Shown here: positions 18,667-29,614 of the stretch, one piece after another
Numbering within the stretch: the stretch's first letter is position 1
How the letters are laid out: each line of letters begins with the position of its first letter
DNA from: CADEED01 sp041395625
GTDB lineage: Bacteria > Pseudomonadota > Gammaproteobacteria > Steroidobacterales > Steroidobacteraceae
DNA: 64,000 nucleotides
Assembly: GCA_041395625.1 (NCBI GenBank)
Contig: JAWLAE010000001.1
Location: 186,001-250,000, forward strand
Direction: 5' to 3'
Position numbers and translations under genes: made by a program
Notes under the pieces: generated by a model
Told to the model about the DNA's origin: nothing
The model's input: the letters and a program-made list of their open reading frames with translations, nothing else
Databases searched by the model: none

Positions 18667-19833
18667 ATGAATCTACACGAATATCAGGCGAAACAGGTTT
18701 TTCGCGAGTTCCACATCCCCGTGCCAGCGGGTCACGTGGCCCGCTCCGCGGACGAGGCGGTCGCAGCGGCGAAAAAGCTCGGCGGCTCGGTCTGGGTTGT
18801 TAAGGCACAAGTGCACGCGGGTGGTCGTGGCAAGGCGGGCGGTGTGAAGCTGGCGCGCGATCACGACGCGGTGCGCGCAGCCGCGGCTGGCATGCTGGGT
18901 CAGCGGCTCGTCACCAAGCAGACCGGGCCTGAAGGTCTGCCGATCGAGTCTGTGTACGTCGAGGAAGGCTCCGACATCGCCCGCGAGATCTATCTCTCGC
19001 TCACCCTCAATCGCGAGCGCGGTCGCGTGTCGCTGATCGCCTCGAGCGCCGGTGGTATGGACATCGAGGAGGTCGCCGAGAACACGCCGGAGAAAATACT
19101 GCGGGTTGATATCCACCCGGCCGCAGGGCTGCAGCCGTATCAGTGTCGCGAGCTCGCGTTCGGGCTCGATCTCACCGGCGCCCAAATGAAGGAGTTCCAG
19201 GCGATCGCCATGGCGCTCTACCGGCTCTACCTCGAGCGCGATGCGGGCTTGCTCGAGGTGAATCCGCTGATCGTCACCAAGGCCGGCAAGCTGATGGCGC
19301 TCGATGCCAAGTTCAACGTGGACCCCAACGCGATCTATCGGCAGAAGGCGCTCGCGGCAATGCGCGACACCAGCCAGGAAGATCCGATGGAACGAGACGC
19401 GAGTGCGCACGATCTCAACTACGTGTCACTCGATGGAGACATCGCCTGCATGGTGAACGGTGCCGGACTCGCGATGGCGACGATGGACTTGATCAAGCTG
19501 CACGGCGGTGCCCCGGCCAATTTCCTCGATGTCGGCGGCGGCGCCACGGCGGAACGGGTCACGGTGGCGTTCAATCTCATCCTCTCCAACAAGAACGTGC
19601 GCGCGATCCTGGTGAATATCTTCGGCGGCATCGTGCGCTGCGACCTGATCGCAGAGGGCGTGATGGCGGCCGTGAAGAACGTGGGTGTCAAGGTGCCAGT
19701 CGTGGTGCGGCTGGAAGGCACCAACGCCGAGCAGGCGCGCGACATGTTGGCGAAGAGTGGCCTCGCTATCACGCCAGCCGCCGATCTCACCGACGCGGCC
19801 GTCAAGGCCGTTGCCCTCGCGGCACGCCGCTAA
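18667..19833 (+). CDS. sucC: Succinyl-CoA synthetase beta subunit (ADP-forming)
   Basis: A 388-residue ATP-grasp protein, exactly the usual length. It starts MNLHEYQAKQVFREF and holds VKAQVHAGGRGKAGGVK (nucleotide-binding), MALDAKFNVDPNA (metal site) and NIFGGIVRCDLIAEGV near the C-terminus. With SucD it makes succinyl-CoA synthetase of the TCA cycle (succinyl-CoA + ADP + Pi to succinate + ATP). It is followed after 23 bp by sucD. No sucAB or sdh genes lie next to it, so the pair stands alone here between pilS and nadE. Confidence 0.97.
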   Translation: MNLHEYQAKQVFREFHIPVPAGHVARSADEAVAAAKKLGGSVWVVKAQVHAGGRGKAGGVKLARDHDAVRAAAAGMLGQRLVTKQTGPEGLPIESVYVEEGSDIAREIYLSLTLNRERGRVSLIASSAGGMDIEEVAENTPEKILRVDIHPAAGLQPYQCRELAFGLDLTGAQMKEFQAIAMALYRLYLERDAGLLEVNPLIVTKAGKLMALDAKFNVDPNAIYRQKALAAMRDTSQEDPMERDASAHDLNYVSLDGDIACMVNGAGLAMATMDLIKLHGGAPANFLDVGGGATAERVTVAFNLILSNKNVRAILVNIFGGIVRCDLIAEGVMAAVKNVGVKVPVVVRLEGTNAEQARDMLAKSGLAITPAADLTDAAVKAVALAARR

Positions 19834-19856
19834 CCCAGCACAAGAGCAGAACCACA

Positions 19857-20927
19857 ATGAGCATACTCGTCAACAAGAAGACGCGCGTCATCTGTCAGGG
19901 TTTCACGGGCCAGCAAGGCACGTTTCACTCGGAACAATGCATCAAGTACGGCACGCAACTGGTCGGCGGCGTCACGCCGGGCCGCGGTGGCGAACAACAC
20001 CTCGGGCTGCCGGTGTTCGACACGGTGCGCGATGCGGTGCGCAAGACCGAAGCCACGGTCAGCATGATCTACGTGCCGGCGGCTTTCGCCGCCGACGCCA
20101 TCCTCGAGGCGGCGGACGCCGGCATCGAGCTCGTGGTCTGTATCACCGAAGGGATTCCAGTCAACGACATGGTGAAGGTCAAGGCGACACTCGCCGGCAC
20201 TGGCACGCGCCTGATCGGGCCCAACTGCCCGGGCATCATCACGCCGGGCGAGTGCAAGATCGGCATCATGCCGGGATTCATCCACAAGAAAGGCCGCGTC
20301 GGCATCGTGTCACGTTCCGGGACGCTCACGTACGAGGCGGTGTTCCAGACCACTAACAAGGGCCTGGGGCAGAGCACCTGTGTCGGAATTGGCGGCGATC
20401 CGGTGCGCGGGCTCAATTTCATCGACGTGCTGGAGCTGTTCGAGCGCGATCCGCAGACCGAAGGCATCATCATGGTGGGCGAGATCGGTGGCACGGATGA
20501 GGAAGCGGGCGCCGAGTTCATCCGCCGCTTCGTCAGCAAGCCGGTCGTGGCGTACATCGCGGGCGTCACAGCGCCGCCAGGCAAGCGCATGGGGCATGCG
20601 GGCGCGGTGATCGCAGGCGGCAAGGGAACGGCGGCCGACAAATATCGTGCGCTCGATCGCGCGGGCGTGCGCACCGTCAAGTCGCCAGCCGATCTCGGCA
20701 AAGCGATGGCGGAACAGCTGGCGAAGACCGCCAAGCGCCGCGTCGTAGCGCCGGCCAAGCTGGCGGTGCTCGAGATCGAACAGCGGCCGGTTGCGAGGCC
20801 GGCGGCGGCCAAGTCGAAGCGCGTTGGCAGCAAGACCGCTACCAAGAAAGGAGCTACCAAGAGAGTAGCTGCCAAGAAGGTGGCACGCGCGGCGGTGCGG
20901 CGCGGCAAAGCCAAGCGACGCAGGTGA
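19857..20927 (+). CDS. sucD: Succinyl-CoA synthetase alpha subunit with long basic C-terminal tail
   Basis: Residues 1 to about 290 match SucD: the CoA-binding Rossmann fold (VICQGFTGQQGTFHSEQ), GPNCPGIITPGECKIGIMPG, and the phosphorylated active-site His in GKRMGHAGAVIAGGKGTA. The ATG at 19857 matches the family start MSILVNKKTRV. Unlike the usual protein of about 290 residues, this one has 356: the last 65 or so residues form a Lys/Arg/Ala-rich tail (segments such as KTATKKGATKRVAAKKVARA) resembling histone H1/AlgP-like tails. The tail is in the same high-GC reading frame with no sign of a frameshift. nadE overlaps its stop codon. Confidence 0.96.
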   Translation: MSILVNKKTRVICQGFTGQQGTFHSEQCIKYGTQLVGGVTPGRGGEQHLGLPVFDTVRDAVRKTEATVSMIYVPAAFAADAILEAADAGIELVVCITEGIPVNDMVKVKATLAGTGTRLIGPNCPGIITPGECKIGIMPGFIHKKGRVGIVSRSGTLTYEAVFQTTNKGLGQSTCVGIGGDPVRGLNFIDVLELFERDPQTEGIIMVGEIGGTDEEAGAEFIRRFVSKPVVAYIAGVTAPPGKRMGHAGAVIAGGKGTAADKYRALDRAGVRTVKSPADLGKAMAEQLAKTAKRRVVAPAKLAVLEIEQRPVARPAAAKSKRVGSKTATKKGATKRVAAKKVARAAVRRGKAKRRR

Positions 20928-22555
20928 GTCACCCACCCCGCCTGAAACTGGCGCTCGCGCAGCTCAATCTGTTAGTCGGGGACGTCGGCGGGAACGCCAC
21001 CCAAGTACTCGACGCGGTTGCGCGCGGGCGGGACGAGCTGGGCGCGGATCTGGTCGTTTGTCCCGAACTCACGCTGTCAGGCTATCCGCCTGAGGACCTG
21101 CTGTTCCACCGCGGCTTTCAGCGCCAGGTGCAGGCCACGCTCGAGCAGGTGCGGGCCGGCACCAATGGCTGCGCCGCGCTCGTGGGCTATCCGGAGTACT
21201 CCGACCCGCTGATCTTCAACAGCGCGTCGGTCATCGCGGCGGGCCAGATCGTCGCGACGCATCGCAAGGCGAGTCTGCCGAACTACAAAGTCTTCGACGA
21301 GAAGCGCTACTTCAAGCGCGGCAATCATGCCACCGTGGCCGAGCTCAAGGGCTTTCGCATCGGCATCTTGATCTGCGAAGACGTCTGGGATCCGGATCCG
21401 GGCCAGCTCGCCATCGATGAAGGTGCCGAACTCCTGATCGTGATCAATGCGTCGCCGTATGAATGGCGCAAACAAGCCAATCGCGAGGACATCGTGCGGC
21501 GGCGGGCGCTCGATGTGAACGTGCCGATCGTCTATGTCAATCTGTTAGGCGGTCAGGACGAGCTGGTGTTCGATGGCCAGTCGTTCGTGATGGACGCCGC
21601 CGGCGAGGTCGTCATGCGCGCGCCGGCCTTCGAGGCGGGGCTATTTCCGGTCGAGTTCGAGCGTACCGTGGCCGGCGTCGTGCCCGTGGCCGGTGTCGTG
21701 AGTCGCGAGCTCGGCGACGTCGAGAGTGCTTATCGGGCGATCGTGCTCGGCGTACGCGACTACGTCGGCAAGCATGACTTCCCGGGTGTGGTGATGGGGC
21801 TGTCCGGCGGCATCGATTCGGCGCTCACGCTGGCGATCGCGGTCGACGCGCTCGGCGCGGACAAGGTGCAGGTGGCACTGATGCCGTCCCGCTACACGTC
21901 TGACATGAGCAATCACGATGCCGAGGAACAGGCACACGCCATGGGCGTCAAGTTCAGCATCTTGCCGATCGAGAAGATGTTCGAGGCGACGCTCGAGACG
22001 CTGCGCGAGGAGTTCGCTGGCCACCCGCCGGATTCCACGGAGGAGAATATCCAGTCGCGCTGCCGCATGTTGATCCTGATGGCTCTGTCGAACAAGACGG
22101 GCAGGATGCTGCTGACGACCGGCAACAAGAGCGAGATGGCGGTCGGTTATGCCACGCTGTACGGCGATATGGCCGGTGGTTTCGCACCGTTGAAAGACTG
22201 CAGCAAGATGCTCGTCTACAAATTGAGCGAGTACCGCAATTCGCTCGGGCGTGTCATCCCGCAGCGCGTGATCGATCGGCCACCGTCGGCTGAGCTGCGG
22301 CCGGACCAGCGCGACAGCGATTCGTTGCCGCCCTACGAGGTGCTGGACGCCATTCTCGAGGCGTTCATCGAAGACGATCTCTCGGTCGATGAGATCTGTG
22401 CCCGCGGTTTCGAGCGAGCCACGGTCGGGCGAGTGCTCGACATGGTCAAACGCAATGAATACAAACGCCGGCAGGCACCGCCCGGCGTCCGGGTGAGCCG
22501 CCGCGCCTTCGGGCGCGATTGGCGCTATCCGATCACCAACGGCTATCGACGCTAG
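20924..22555 (+). CDS. nadE: Glutamine-dependent NAD+ synthetase
   Basis: A 543-residue two-domain enzyme. The N-terminal nitrilase-type glutaminase (residues about 6-250) has its catalytic triad in CPELTLSGYPPEDL (Glu), RKASLPNYKVFDE (Lys) and IGILICEDVWDP (Cys). The C-terminal synthetase has the PP-loop VMGLSGGIDSALTLAIA and TTGNKSEMAVGYATLYGD. It converts deamido-NAD to NAD using glutamine. The GTG start overlaps the sucD stop by 4 bp (GTGA), implying coupling. An ammonia-only NadE would lack the first domain, so this is the glutamine-hydrolysing form. Confidence 0.96.
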   Translation: MSHPPRLKLALAQLNLLVGDVGGNATQVLDAVARGRDELGADLVVCPELTLSGYPPEDLLFHRGFQRQVQATLEQVRAGTNGCAALVGYPEYSDPLIFNSASVIAAGQIVATHRKASLPNYKVFDEKRYFKRGNHATVAELKGFRIGILICEDVWDPDPGQLAIDEGAELLIVINASPYEWRKQANREDIVRRRALDVNVPIVYVNLLGGQDELVFDGQSFVMDAAGEVVMRAPAFEAGLFPVEFERTVAGVVPVAGVVSRELGDVESAYRAIVLGVRDYVGKHDFPGVVMGLSGGIDSALTLAIAVDALGADKVQVALMPSRYTSDMSNHDAEEQAHAMGVKFSILPIEKMFEATLETLREEFAGHPPDSTEENIQSRCRMLILMALSNKTGRMLLTTGNKSEMAVGYATLYGDMAGGFAPLKDCSKMLVYKLSEYRNSLGRVIPQRVIDRPPSAELRPDQRDSDSLPPYEVLDAILEAFIEDDLSVDEICARGFERATVGRVLDMVKRNEYKRRQAPPGVRVSRRAFGRDWRYPITNGYRR

Positions 22556-22577
22556 CGCGCGGCGCCCTGTCCTGGCT

Positions 22578-23408
22578 TCAGCTCCACGGCTTCCACCAAC
22601 GTTTCTGCTTCGCGCCCTCGTCATCGCCGGGGCCGCCGTCGCCGGGCGCGGTTTGGTAGTTAGCCTGATAGACTGCGCGCGTCTGTTGCGCGAGCTCGCC
22701 CAGGCCTAACTTCTCATAGGCAATGATCATGATCTCGAGCGCTTCGCGCACGGCCGGCGCGCCGTCGTACTGTTCGATCGTCTGCTTGGCGCGCTGCGCC
22801 GCCGCCACGTACGCTTCGCGCTTGATGTAATAGCGGGCCACCGACAGCTCGTAGGCAGCCAGTCGATTGCGCAGATAGACCATGCGGCGACGTGCATCGT
22901 GCGCATAGTCACTCTTCGGAAACTGCTCGACGACCGTTCGAAAGGCCGCGAACGACTTGCGCGCAGTGGTCGGCGGGCGCTGCGACAGATCGACGTTGAA
23001 CAGCCGCTCGAGCGCATTGGGCAAGCGTGCGAAATCGACCAGGCCCTTGATGTACCAGGCGTAATCGATGCGCGGATGCGTGGGGTTCTCGCGGATGAAC
23101 TGATCGGCGGCGTCGATGGCCGATTCGCTCTCGCGCGCCTTGTAATAGGCATAGATCAGGTCGAGCCGGGCCTGACGGGAGGTTTCCGCGAAGGGAAAGC
23201 GGGCGGTCAGCGCCTCATAGACTCGGATGGCGCTGTCGAAGTCCTGGTTGTCGAGGCTCTTGCGCGCGCGGTCGTACAGCACCTGCGGATCCGCCAGCCG
23301 ATCGAGACGGTCCTGCGGCTTTGTCCGACAGCCCGTGGTGACGCCGGCGACCATGGCAAGCAGCAGGGTGAGGAGAGCGGTGCGGGCAAAGGCGGTCGTG
23401 GATGTCAA
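22578..23408 (-). CDS. bamD: Outer membrane assembly lipoprotein BamD
   Basis: A 276-residue lipoprotein of the BAM complex that inserts beta-barrel proteins into the outer membrane. The signal (ALLTLLLAMVAGVTTGC) ends in a lipobox Cys near residue 26, followed by TPR repeats (YDRARKSLDNQDFDSAIRVY; DLIYAYYKARESESAIDAAD; YAWYIKGLVDFARLP). The TTG at 23408 is chosen because GAGG lies about 5 bases upstream and the signal peptide starts at once; no ATG or GTG is available nearby in frame. It is divergent from rluD, the conserved bamD/rluD arrangement. Confidence 0.92.
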   Translation of the reverse strand: MTSTTAFARTALLTLLLAMVAGVTTGCRTKPQDRLDRLADPQVLYDRARKSLDNQDFDSAIRVYEALTARFPFAETSRQARLDLIYAYYKARESESAIDAADQFIRENPTHPRIDYAWYIKGLVDFARLPNALERLFNVDLSQRPPTTARKSFAAFRTVVEQFPKSDYAHDARRRMVYLRNRLAAYELSVARYYIKREAYVAAAQRAKQTIEQYDGAPAVREALEIMIIAYEKLGLGELAQQTRAVYQANYQTAPGDGGPGDDEGAKQKRWWKPWS

Positions 23409-23495
23409 AGAAGCCTCGATTGGCAGCGAATGGGCATGGCAATGCGATTGCGGACAGGTAAGTATATCGGCCCCCGAGCGCATCCGACCATTCAC

Positions 23496-24461
23496 GTGCA
23501 AGAGAAGTTCCAGATTCACCAGTTTGAGCTGCCAAGCTCGCTCGCCGGCCGTCGTGTGGATCAGGCGCTGGCGCAGCAGCTGCCGCAGTATTCGCGCTCG
23601 CGGCTCCAGCAATGGATTGCCGCAGGCGCCGTACTGATCGACGGCAAGGTACCGCGGCCACGCGACGTGGTCGTGGGCGGGGAAGCTGCCCGGGTTGAAG
23701 CGCGGCTCGAAGCCGATACGCAGGTCAAGGCGCAGACCCTGCCGCTGAACGTGATCTATGAGGACCGGTCGATCATCATACTCGACAAGCCCGCCGGCCG
23801 CGTCGTGCATCCCGGTGCAGGCAATCGCGATGCCACGCTGCAGAATGCCTTGTTAGCGTATGACACGCGGTTGGCCACTCTGCCACGCGCGGGGCTGGTG
23901 CATCGCATCGACAAGGACACGAGCGGCTTGTTAGTGGTCGCACGGACGATCGAGGCACACACCAGTCTGACAGCGAGCCTCGCCGAGCATGCCGTCGAGC
24001 GCGAATACTTCGCCGTGTGCGTCGGACGCATGACTGCGGGCGGGACGGTCGATGCGCCGATCGGTCGGCATCGTACGCAGCGCACCAAGATGACCGTGCG
24101 GGGCGATGGCCGCGCCGCGATCTCGCATTATCGGGTGCAGGAGCGGTTTCGCGGCCATACCTTCGTACGGGTGCAGCTGGAAACGGGCCGCACGCACCAG
24201 ATACGCGTGCATCTGGCGCATATCGGCTATCCCATCGTGGGCGATCCGCTCTACGGCGGGCGGCCGAAACTGCCGCCCAGGGCGACGCCTGAGTTGTTAG
24301 CGGCGCTGGCGACGTTCAAGCGGCAGGCCCTGCACGCCGCGCGCCTCAGGCTTGCGCATCCTGCGACGGGCGAGGCGCTCGAGTTCGAGAGCCCGCTGCC
24401 GCTCGACATCCTGCAGTTGCTCGACGTGCTGCGTGCCGACGTCGCTGCCAATCCGGCATGA
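23496..24461 (+). CDS. rluD: 23S rRNA pseudouridine synthase RluD
   Basis: A 321-residue RluA-family synthase: S4 RNA-binding domain (residues about 15-75: GRRVDQALAQQLPQYSRSRL) followed by the catalytic domain with Asp in HRIDKDTSGLLVVA near residue 137 and the ETGRTHQIRVHLAHIGYPI motif. It makes pseudouridines in helix 69 of 23S rRNA and is needed for normal ribosome assembly. The GTG at 23496 is chosen from family length; an ATG about 70 bp upstream would add an unlikely N-terminus reaching into the bamD promoter region. Its stop overlaps the pgeF start (ATGA). Confidence 0.93.
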   Translation: MQEKFQIHQFELPSSLAGRRVDQALAQQLPQYSRSRLQQWIAAGAVLIDGKVPRPRDVVVGGEAARVEARLEADTQVKAQTLPLNVIYEDRSIIILDKPAGRVVHPGAGNRDATLQNALLAYDTRLATLPRAGLVHRIDKDTSGLLVVARTIEAHTSLTASLAEHAVEREYFAVCVGRMTAGGTVDAPIGRHRTQRTKMTVRGDGRAAISHYRVQERFRGHTFVRVQLETGRTHQIRVHLAHIGYPIVGDPLYGGRPKLPPRATPELLAALATFKRQALHAARLRLAHPATGEALEFESPLPLDILQLLDVLRADVAANPA

Positions 24462-25228
24462 ACTGTCTGCTCCACATGCGGTGGACGTTGCCCGCCGGCG
24501 TGCGGGCGGCTTTCACGTTGCGCACGGGCGGCGTCAGCGCAGCGCCGTACGACAGTTTCAATGTCGCGAGTCACGTAGGCGATGACACCGACGCAGTGGC
24601 CCGCAACCGGGCGACGCTCAGTACCGCGGCCGCTTTGCCGCGTGAGCCCGCCTGGTTGCAGCAGGTACACGGTTGCGGCGTCGTCGATCTCGACAGGACC
24701 TCATGGTCACCTGCCGATCCAGTGCAGGGCGACGCCAGCGTCACCGCGCGAGCTGGTCAGGTGTGCGCCATTCAGGTAGCCGATTGTCTGCCGGTGCTGC
24801 TGGCGCAGTGGGATGGCGCGCGCGTCGGTGCGGCACATGCCGGCTGGCGCGGTCTGGCCGCCGGCGTGCTGGAGGCCACGGTGGCGGCGATGCGGGCCGG
24901 TTCGCCGGCCGCTGGCTCGACTGGTGGCGATGCCGGTTTGGTGGCATGGCTAGGCCCTTCGATCAGCCAGCCGCATTTCGAGGTGGGTGATGAGGTGCGT
25001 GCCGCATTCCTCGCACACAGCGAAGCCGCTGGGTCCGCATTCCTGCGCAATGCGCGCGGTCGTTGGCAGTGCGACCTTGTTGCGCTAGCCCGGCAAAGGC
25101 TTGCAGCGGCTGGTGTCACCCGGATTGCTGGCGGTGGCTGGTGCACCTATGCCGATCGCGAGCAGTTCTATTCCTATCGGCGCGACGGGCAGTGCGGCCG
25201 CATGGCAGCGCTGATCTGGCGTGCTTGA
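24458..25228 (+). CDS. pgeF: Peptidoglycan editing factor PgeF (YfiH / multicopper polyphenol oxidase family)
   Basis: A 256-residue protein of the YfiH/DUF152 family. Characteristic segments are FTLRTGGVSAAPYDSFNVA near the N-terminus, LQQVHGCGVVDLD, VADCLPVLLA and GAAHAGWRGLAAGVLEAT, which hold the His/Cys metal-type residues, and SFYSYRRDGQCGRMA-like FYSYRRDGQCGRMAALIW at the end. In E. coli this protein removes wrongly incorporated L-Ser from peptidoglycan precursors. It follows rluD with a 4-bp overlap, the conserved bamD-rluD-pgeF-clpB order. Confidence 0.93.
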   Translation: MNCLLHMRWTLPAGVRAAFTLRTGGVSAAPYDSFNVASHVGDDTDAVARNRATLSTAAALPREPAWLQQVHGCGVVDLDRTSWSPADPVQGDASVTARAGQVCAIQVADCLPVLLAQWDGARVGAAHAGWRGLAAGVLEATVAAMRAGSPAAGSTGGDAGLVAWLGPSISQPHFEVGDEVRAAFLAHSEAAGSAFLRNARGRWQCDLVALARQRLAAAGVTRIAGGGWCTYADREQFYSYRRDGQCGRMAALIWRA

Positions 25229-25274
25229 CGCGCATGTTAGGATGGCTGTTGTTCCCTCGCTCGAGTCCGCCTGA

Positions 25275-26069
25275 GTGACTGTACTCGCCTGGATCGTCGC
25301 CGCGACGCTGGTCGCAGGTGTTGCCTCGGTAGTCGCCGCCAGCACGTTGCTGTTGTTGCCGACGGCCATGCGCCTGCGACTGCAGCCGCATCTCGTCAGT
25401 TTCGCCACCGGCGCCTTGTTAGGCGCGGCGTTGCTCGCCCTGATTCCGCACGCGGTGATGAGCGCCGGCTTCCTGCGGGTGCATCAGATCGGCATCGCAC
25501 TGGTTGCCGGCGTCGGTTTGTTCTTCGTGTTGGAGAAGTTCCTGCTGTGGCGGCACTGCCATGACGCCGAGTGCGACGAACACGGCGAACTCACCGACCA
25601 CGCGCACGATACGCAGCGGGGTAAGGCCGCCGGACCACTGGTGCTCGTCGGCGATGCGTTGCACAACACGCTGGACGGCGTACTGATCGCCGCGGCGTTC
25701 CTGACGGATGTGCAACTAGGCATCGTGACCGCGCTGGCCATCATGGCGCATGAGATTCCGCAGGAAGTGGGCAACTTCGCCGTGCTGCTGCACTCGGGCA
25801 TGAGCCGCGGCCGCGCACTGCTCTGGAATCTCGCCACCAGCCTGACGGCAGTTCTCGGCGGCGTGGTAGGGTACTTTTCGCTGGGCGCAGCCTTGTCGCT
25901 ATTGCCTTACGCGCTGGCGATCGCGGCTTCGAGCATGCTGTACATCGCGGTGGCTGATCTCATTCCGGGCCTGCATCGCCGCGTCGATCCGCGCTCCTCG
26001 GTGGCGCAAATCTTGCTGATCACGATCGGGATCGCGGTCGTGGCTTTCGCCGAGCGACACGCGCACTGA
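25275..26069 (+). CDS. ZIP family metal transporter
   Basis: A 264-residue protein with about eight membrane helices and a His/Asp/Glu-rich loop between helices 3 and 4 (residues about 95-120: CHDAECDEHGELTDHAHD). The ZIP metal-site motifs are present: GDALHNTLDGVLIAAAF in helix 4 and HEIPQEVGNFAVLLHSG in helix 5. It would import Zn2+ or another divalent cation across the inner membrane. The GTG at 25275 is the only sensible start. Its last 50 bp overlap convergently with the antitoxin gene. It sits between pgeF and clpB, so it has been inserted into the conserved order. Confidence 0.9.
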   Translation: MTVLAWIVAATLVAGVASVVAASTLLLLPTAMRLRLQPHLVSFATGALLGAALLALIPHAVMSAGFLRVHQIGIALVAGVGLFFVLEKFLLWRHCHDAECDEHGELTDHAHDTQRGKAAGPLVLVGDALHNTLDGVLIAAAFLTDVQLGIVTALAIMAHEIPQEVGNFAVLLHSGMSRGRALLWNLATSLTAVLGGVVGYFSLGAALSLLPYALAIAASSMLYIAVADLIPGLHRRVDPRSSVAQILLITIGIAVVAFAERHAH

Positions 26070-26424
26070 CCTCAGCCGCGCCCTTGCACGGGATGGCCGG
26101 TTTGGCCTTTCTCGACTTGCGCTCGCTCGCCACGCTGATGCTGAGCCGCAGGCCGAGGGACCCCAGAATGGCCACCAGCGTCCTCATTTCAGGATTGCCG
26201 CGCCGCGAGAGGGTGCGGTAGAGCGTGTTGGCATTGAGATTGGTTCGCTGGGCGATCTCCGCGACACCACCAAATCCTTTGACCACCAGCTGCAAGGCGT
26301 CCAGGAGTTCCGATTCATCGCCGTCTTCCAGAATGGTATCGAGGTAGTCGGCGGCGAGTTGCGGATCTCGCTGGAACAGCTCGAGTACGCCGTCTTCGTC
26401 TGATCGATAGAGTGGTCTATTCAA
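26020..26424 (-). CDS. Addiction-module antidote protein, HigA-like (COG3636 type)
   Basis: About 134 residues with a helix-turn-helix: residues about 20-100 (AADYLDTILEDGDESELLDALQ, then VAEIAQRTNLNANTLYRTL and NPEMRTLVAILGSLGLRLSI) match the antidote family that pairs with Gp49-like toxins. The start is uncertain: a TTG at 26424 overlaps the toxin stop (TTGA), and another TTG lies at 26454. The C-terminal 35 residues are basic (KSRKAKPAIPCKGAA...RRKPRPRSRS) and run antisense over the end of the ZIP gene, so this tail may be recent. It should bind the toxin and repress the pair's promoter. Confidence 0.85.
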   Translation of the reverse strand: MNRPLYRSDEDGVLELFQRDPQLAADYLDTILEDGDESELLDALQLVVKGFGGVAEIAQRTNLNANTLYRTLSRRGNPEMRTLVAILGSLGLRLSISVASERKSRKAKPAIPCKGAAEVSARVARRKPRPRSRS

Positions 26425-26726
26425 GTGCTGCTCCGGCGCTGATGGTCTCGCCAATAATCCACCGCCTTTCCTATGTCGCCACCGCAGAGTAGTAGCATCG
26501 AGTTTGCATCAGGTCGGCCAAAGTAGACTCGGTACCCCGGACCGATGTCTACTCGCATTTCCGACACGCCATCGCGCAGATACTTGTGGTCGCCGAGATG
26601 ACCGTCCCGCGCAATTCGTCTGACTCTTCTCACGATGGCGACACGTGCACGTTGGTCACGCAGAGTTGCTAGCCAAACCCCGTAAGGCTCGCGGCCGTCG
26701 GAAGTGGCGTACCAGCTCACTTCCAT
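26421..26726 (-). CDS. RelE/HigB-like toxin, phage Gp49-like family
   Basis: A 101-residue basic protein with the COG3657/Gp49 signature: YGVWLATLRDQRARVAIVRRVRRI and the core strand MRVDIGPGYRVYFGRPD followed by LLLCGGDIGKAVDYW. Family members are mRNA-cleaving toxins of the RelE fold. The toxin gene comes first and the antidote second, the HigBA order, with overlapping stop and start. Position between the ZIP gene and clpB, where related genomes usually have nothing, suggests acquisition as a small cassette. Confidence 0.88.
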   Translation of the reverse strand: MEVSWYATSDGREPYGVWLATLRDQRARVAIVRRVRRIARDGHLGDHKYLRDGVSEMRVDIGPGYRVYFGRPDANSMLLLCGGDIGKAVDYWRDHQRRSST

Positions 26727-26909
26727 TGTTTATTATCGCTTATAAGCGAATCACACGCAAGCGCCGGGAGCAGCTGCGGCGCGCCGATTTGTCGGGCTGT
26801 GTCACACATGGCCAAATAGCTTTCCCGGCCTGTGTACATTCAGCTAGCGGCATTCCTGCCGCGTATCAGCCAAAAGCGGCTGCCGGCCTTGCGGCGACTA
26901 CGTAACGGT

Positions 26910-26938
26910 CTTGAAAGGCCGCGGCGGCGCCCCCATTT
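26910..26938 (+). promoter_or_regulatory. Sigma-32 (RpoH) heat-shock promoter of clpB
   Basis: CTTGAAA at 26910-26916 and CCCCATTT at 26931-26938 with 14 bases between match the sigma-32 consensus (CTTGAAA, 11-16 bases, CCCCATNT) at essentially every position. The clpB ATG follows 39 bp later. This predicts heat-shock induction of clpB. Confidence 0.9.
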
Positions 26939-26977
26939 CGCGGGCAGTCGTTCAATTCTTATTCGTTGGTGCTTCCC

Positions 26978-29563
<2,586 letters not shown>

Positions 29564-29614
29564 TGCGCGGCTGGATGGACTATTGTCCGCTACCCTGTCG
29601 TATCGAGGTCTCGA

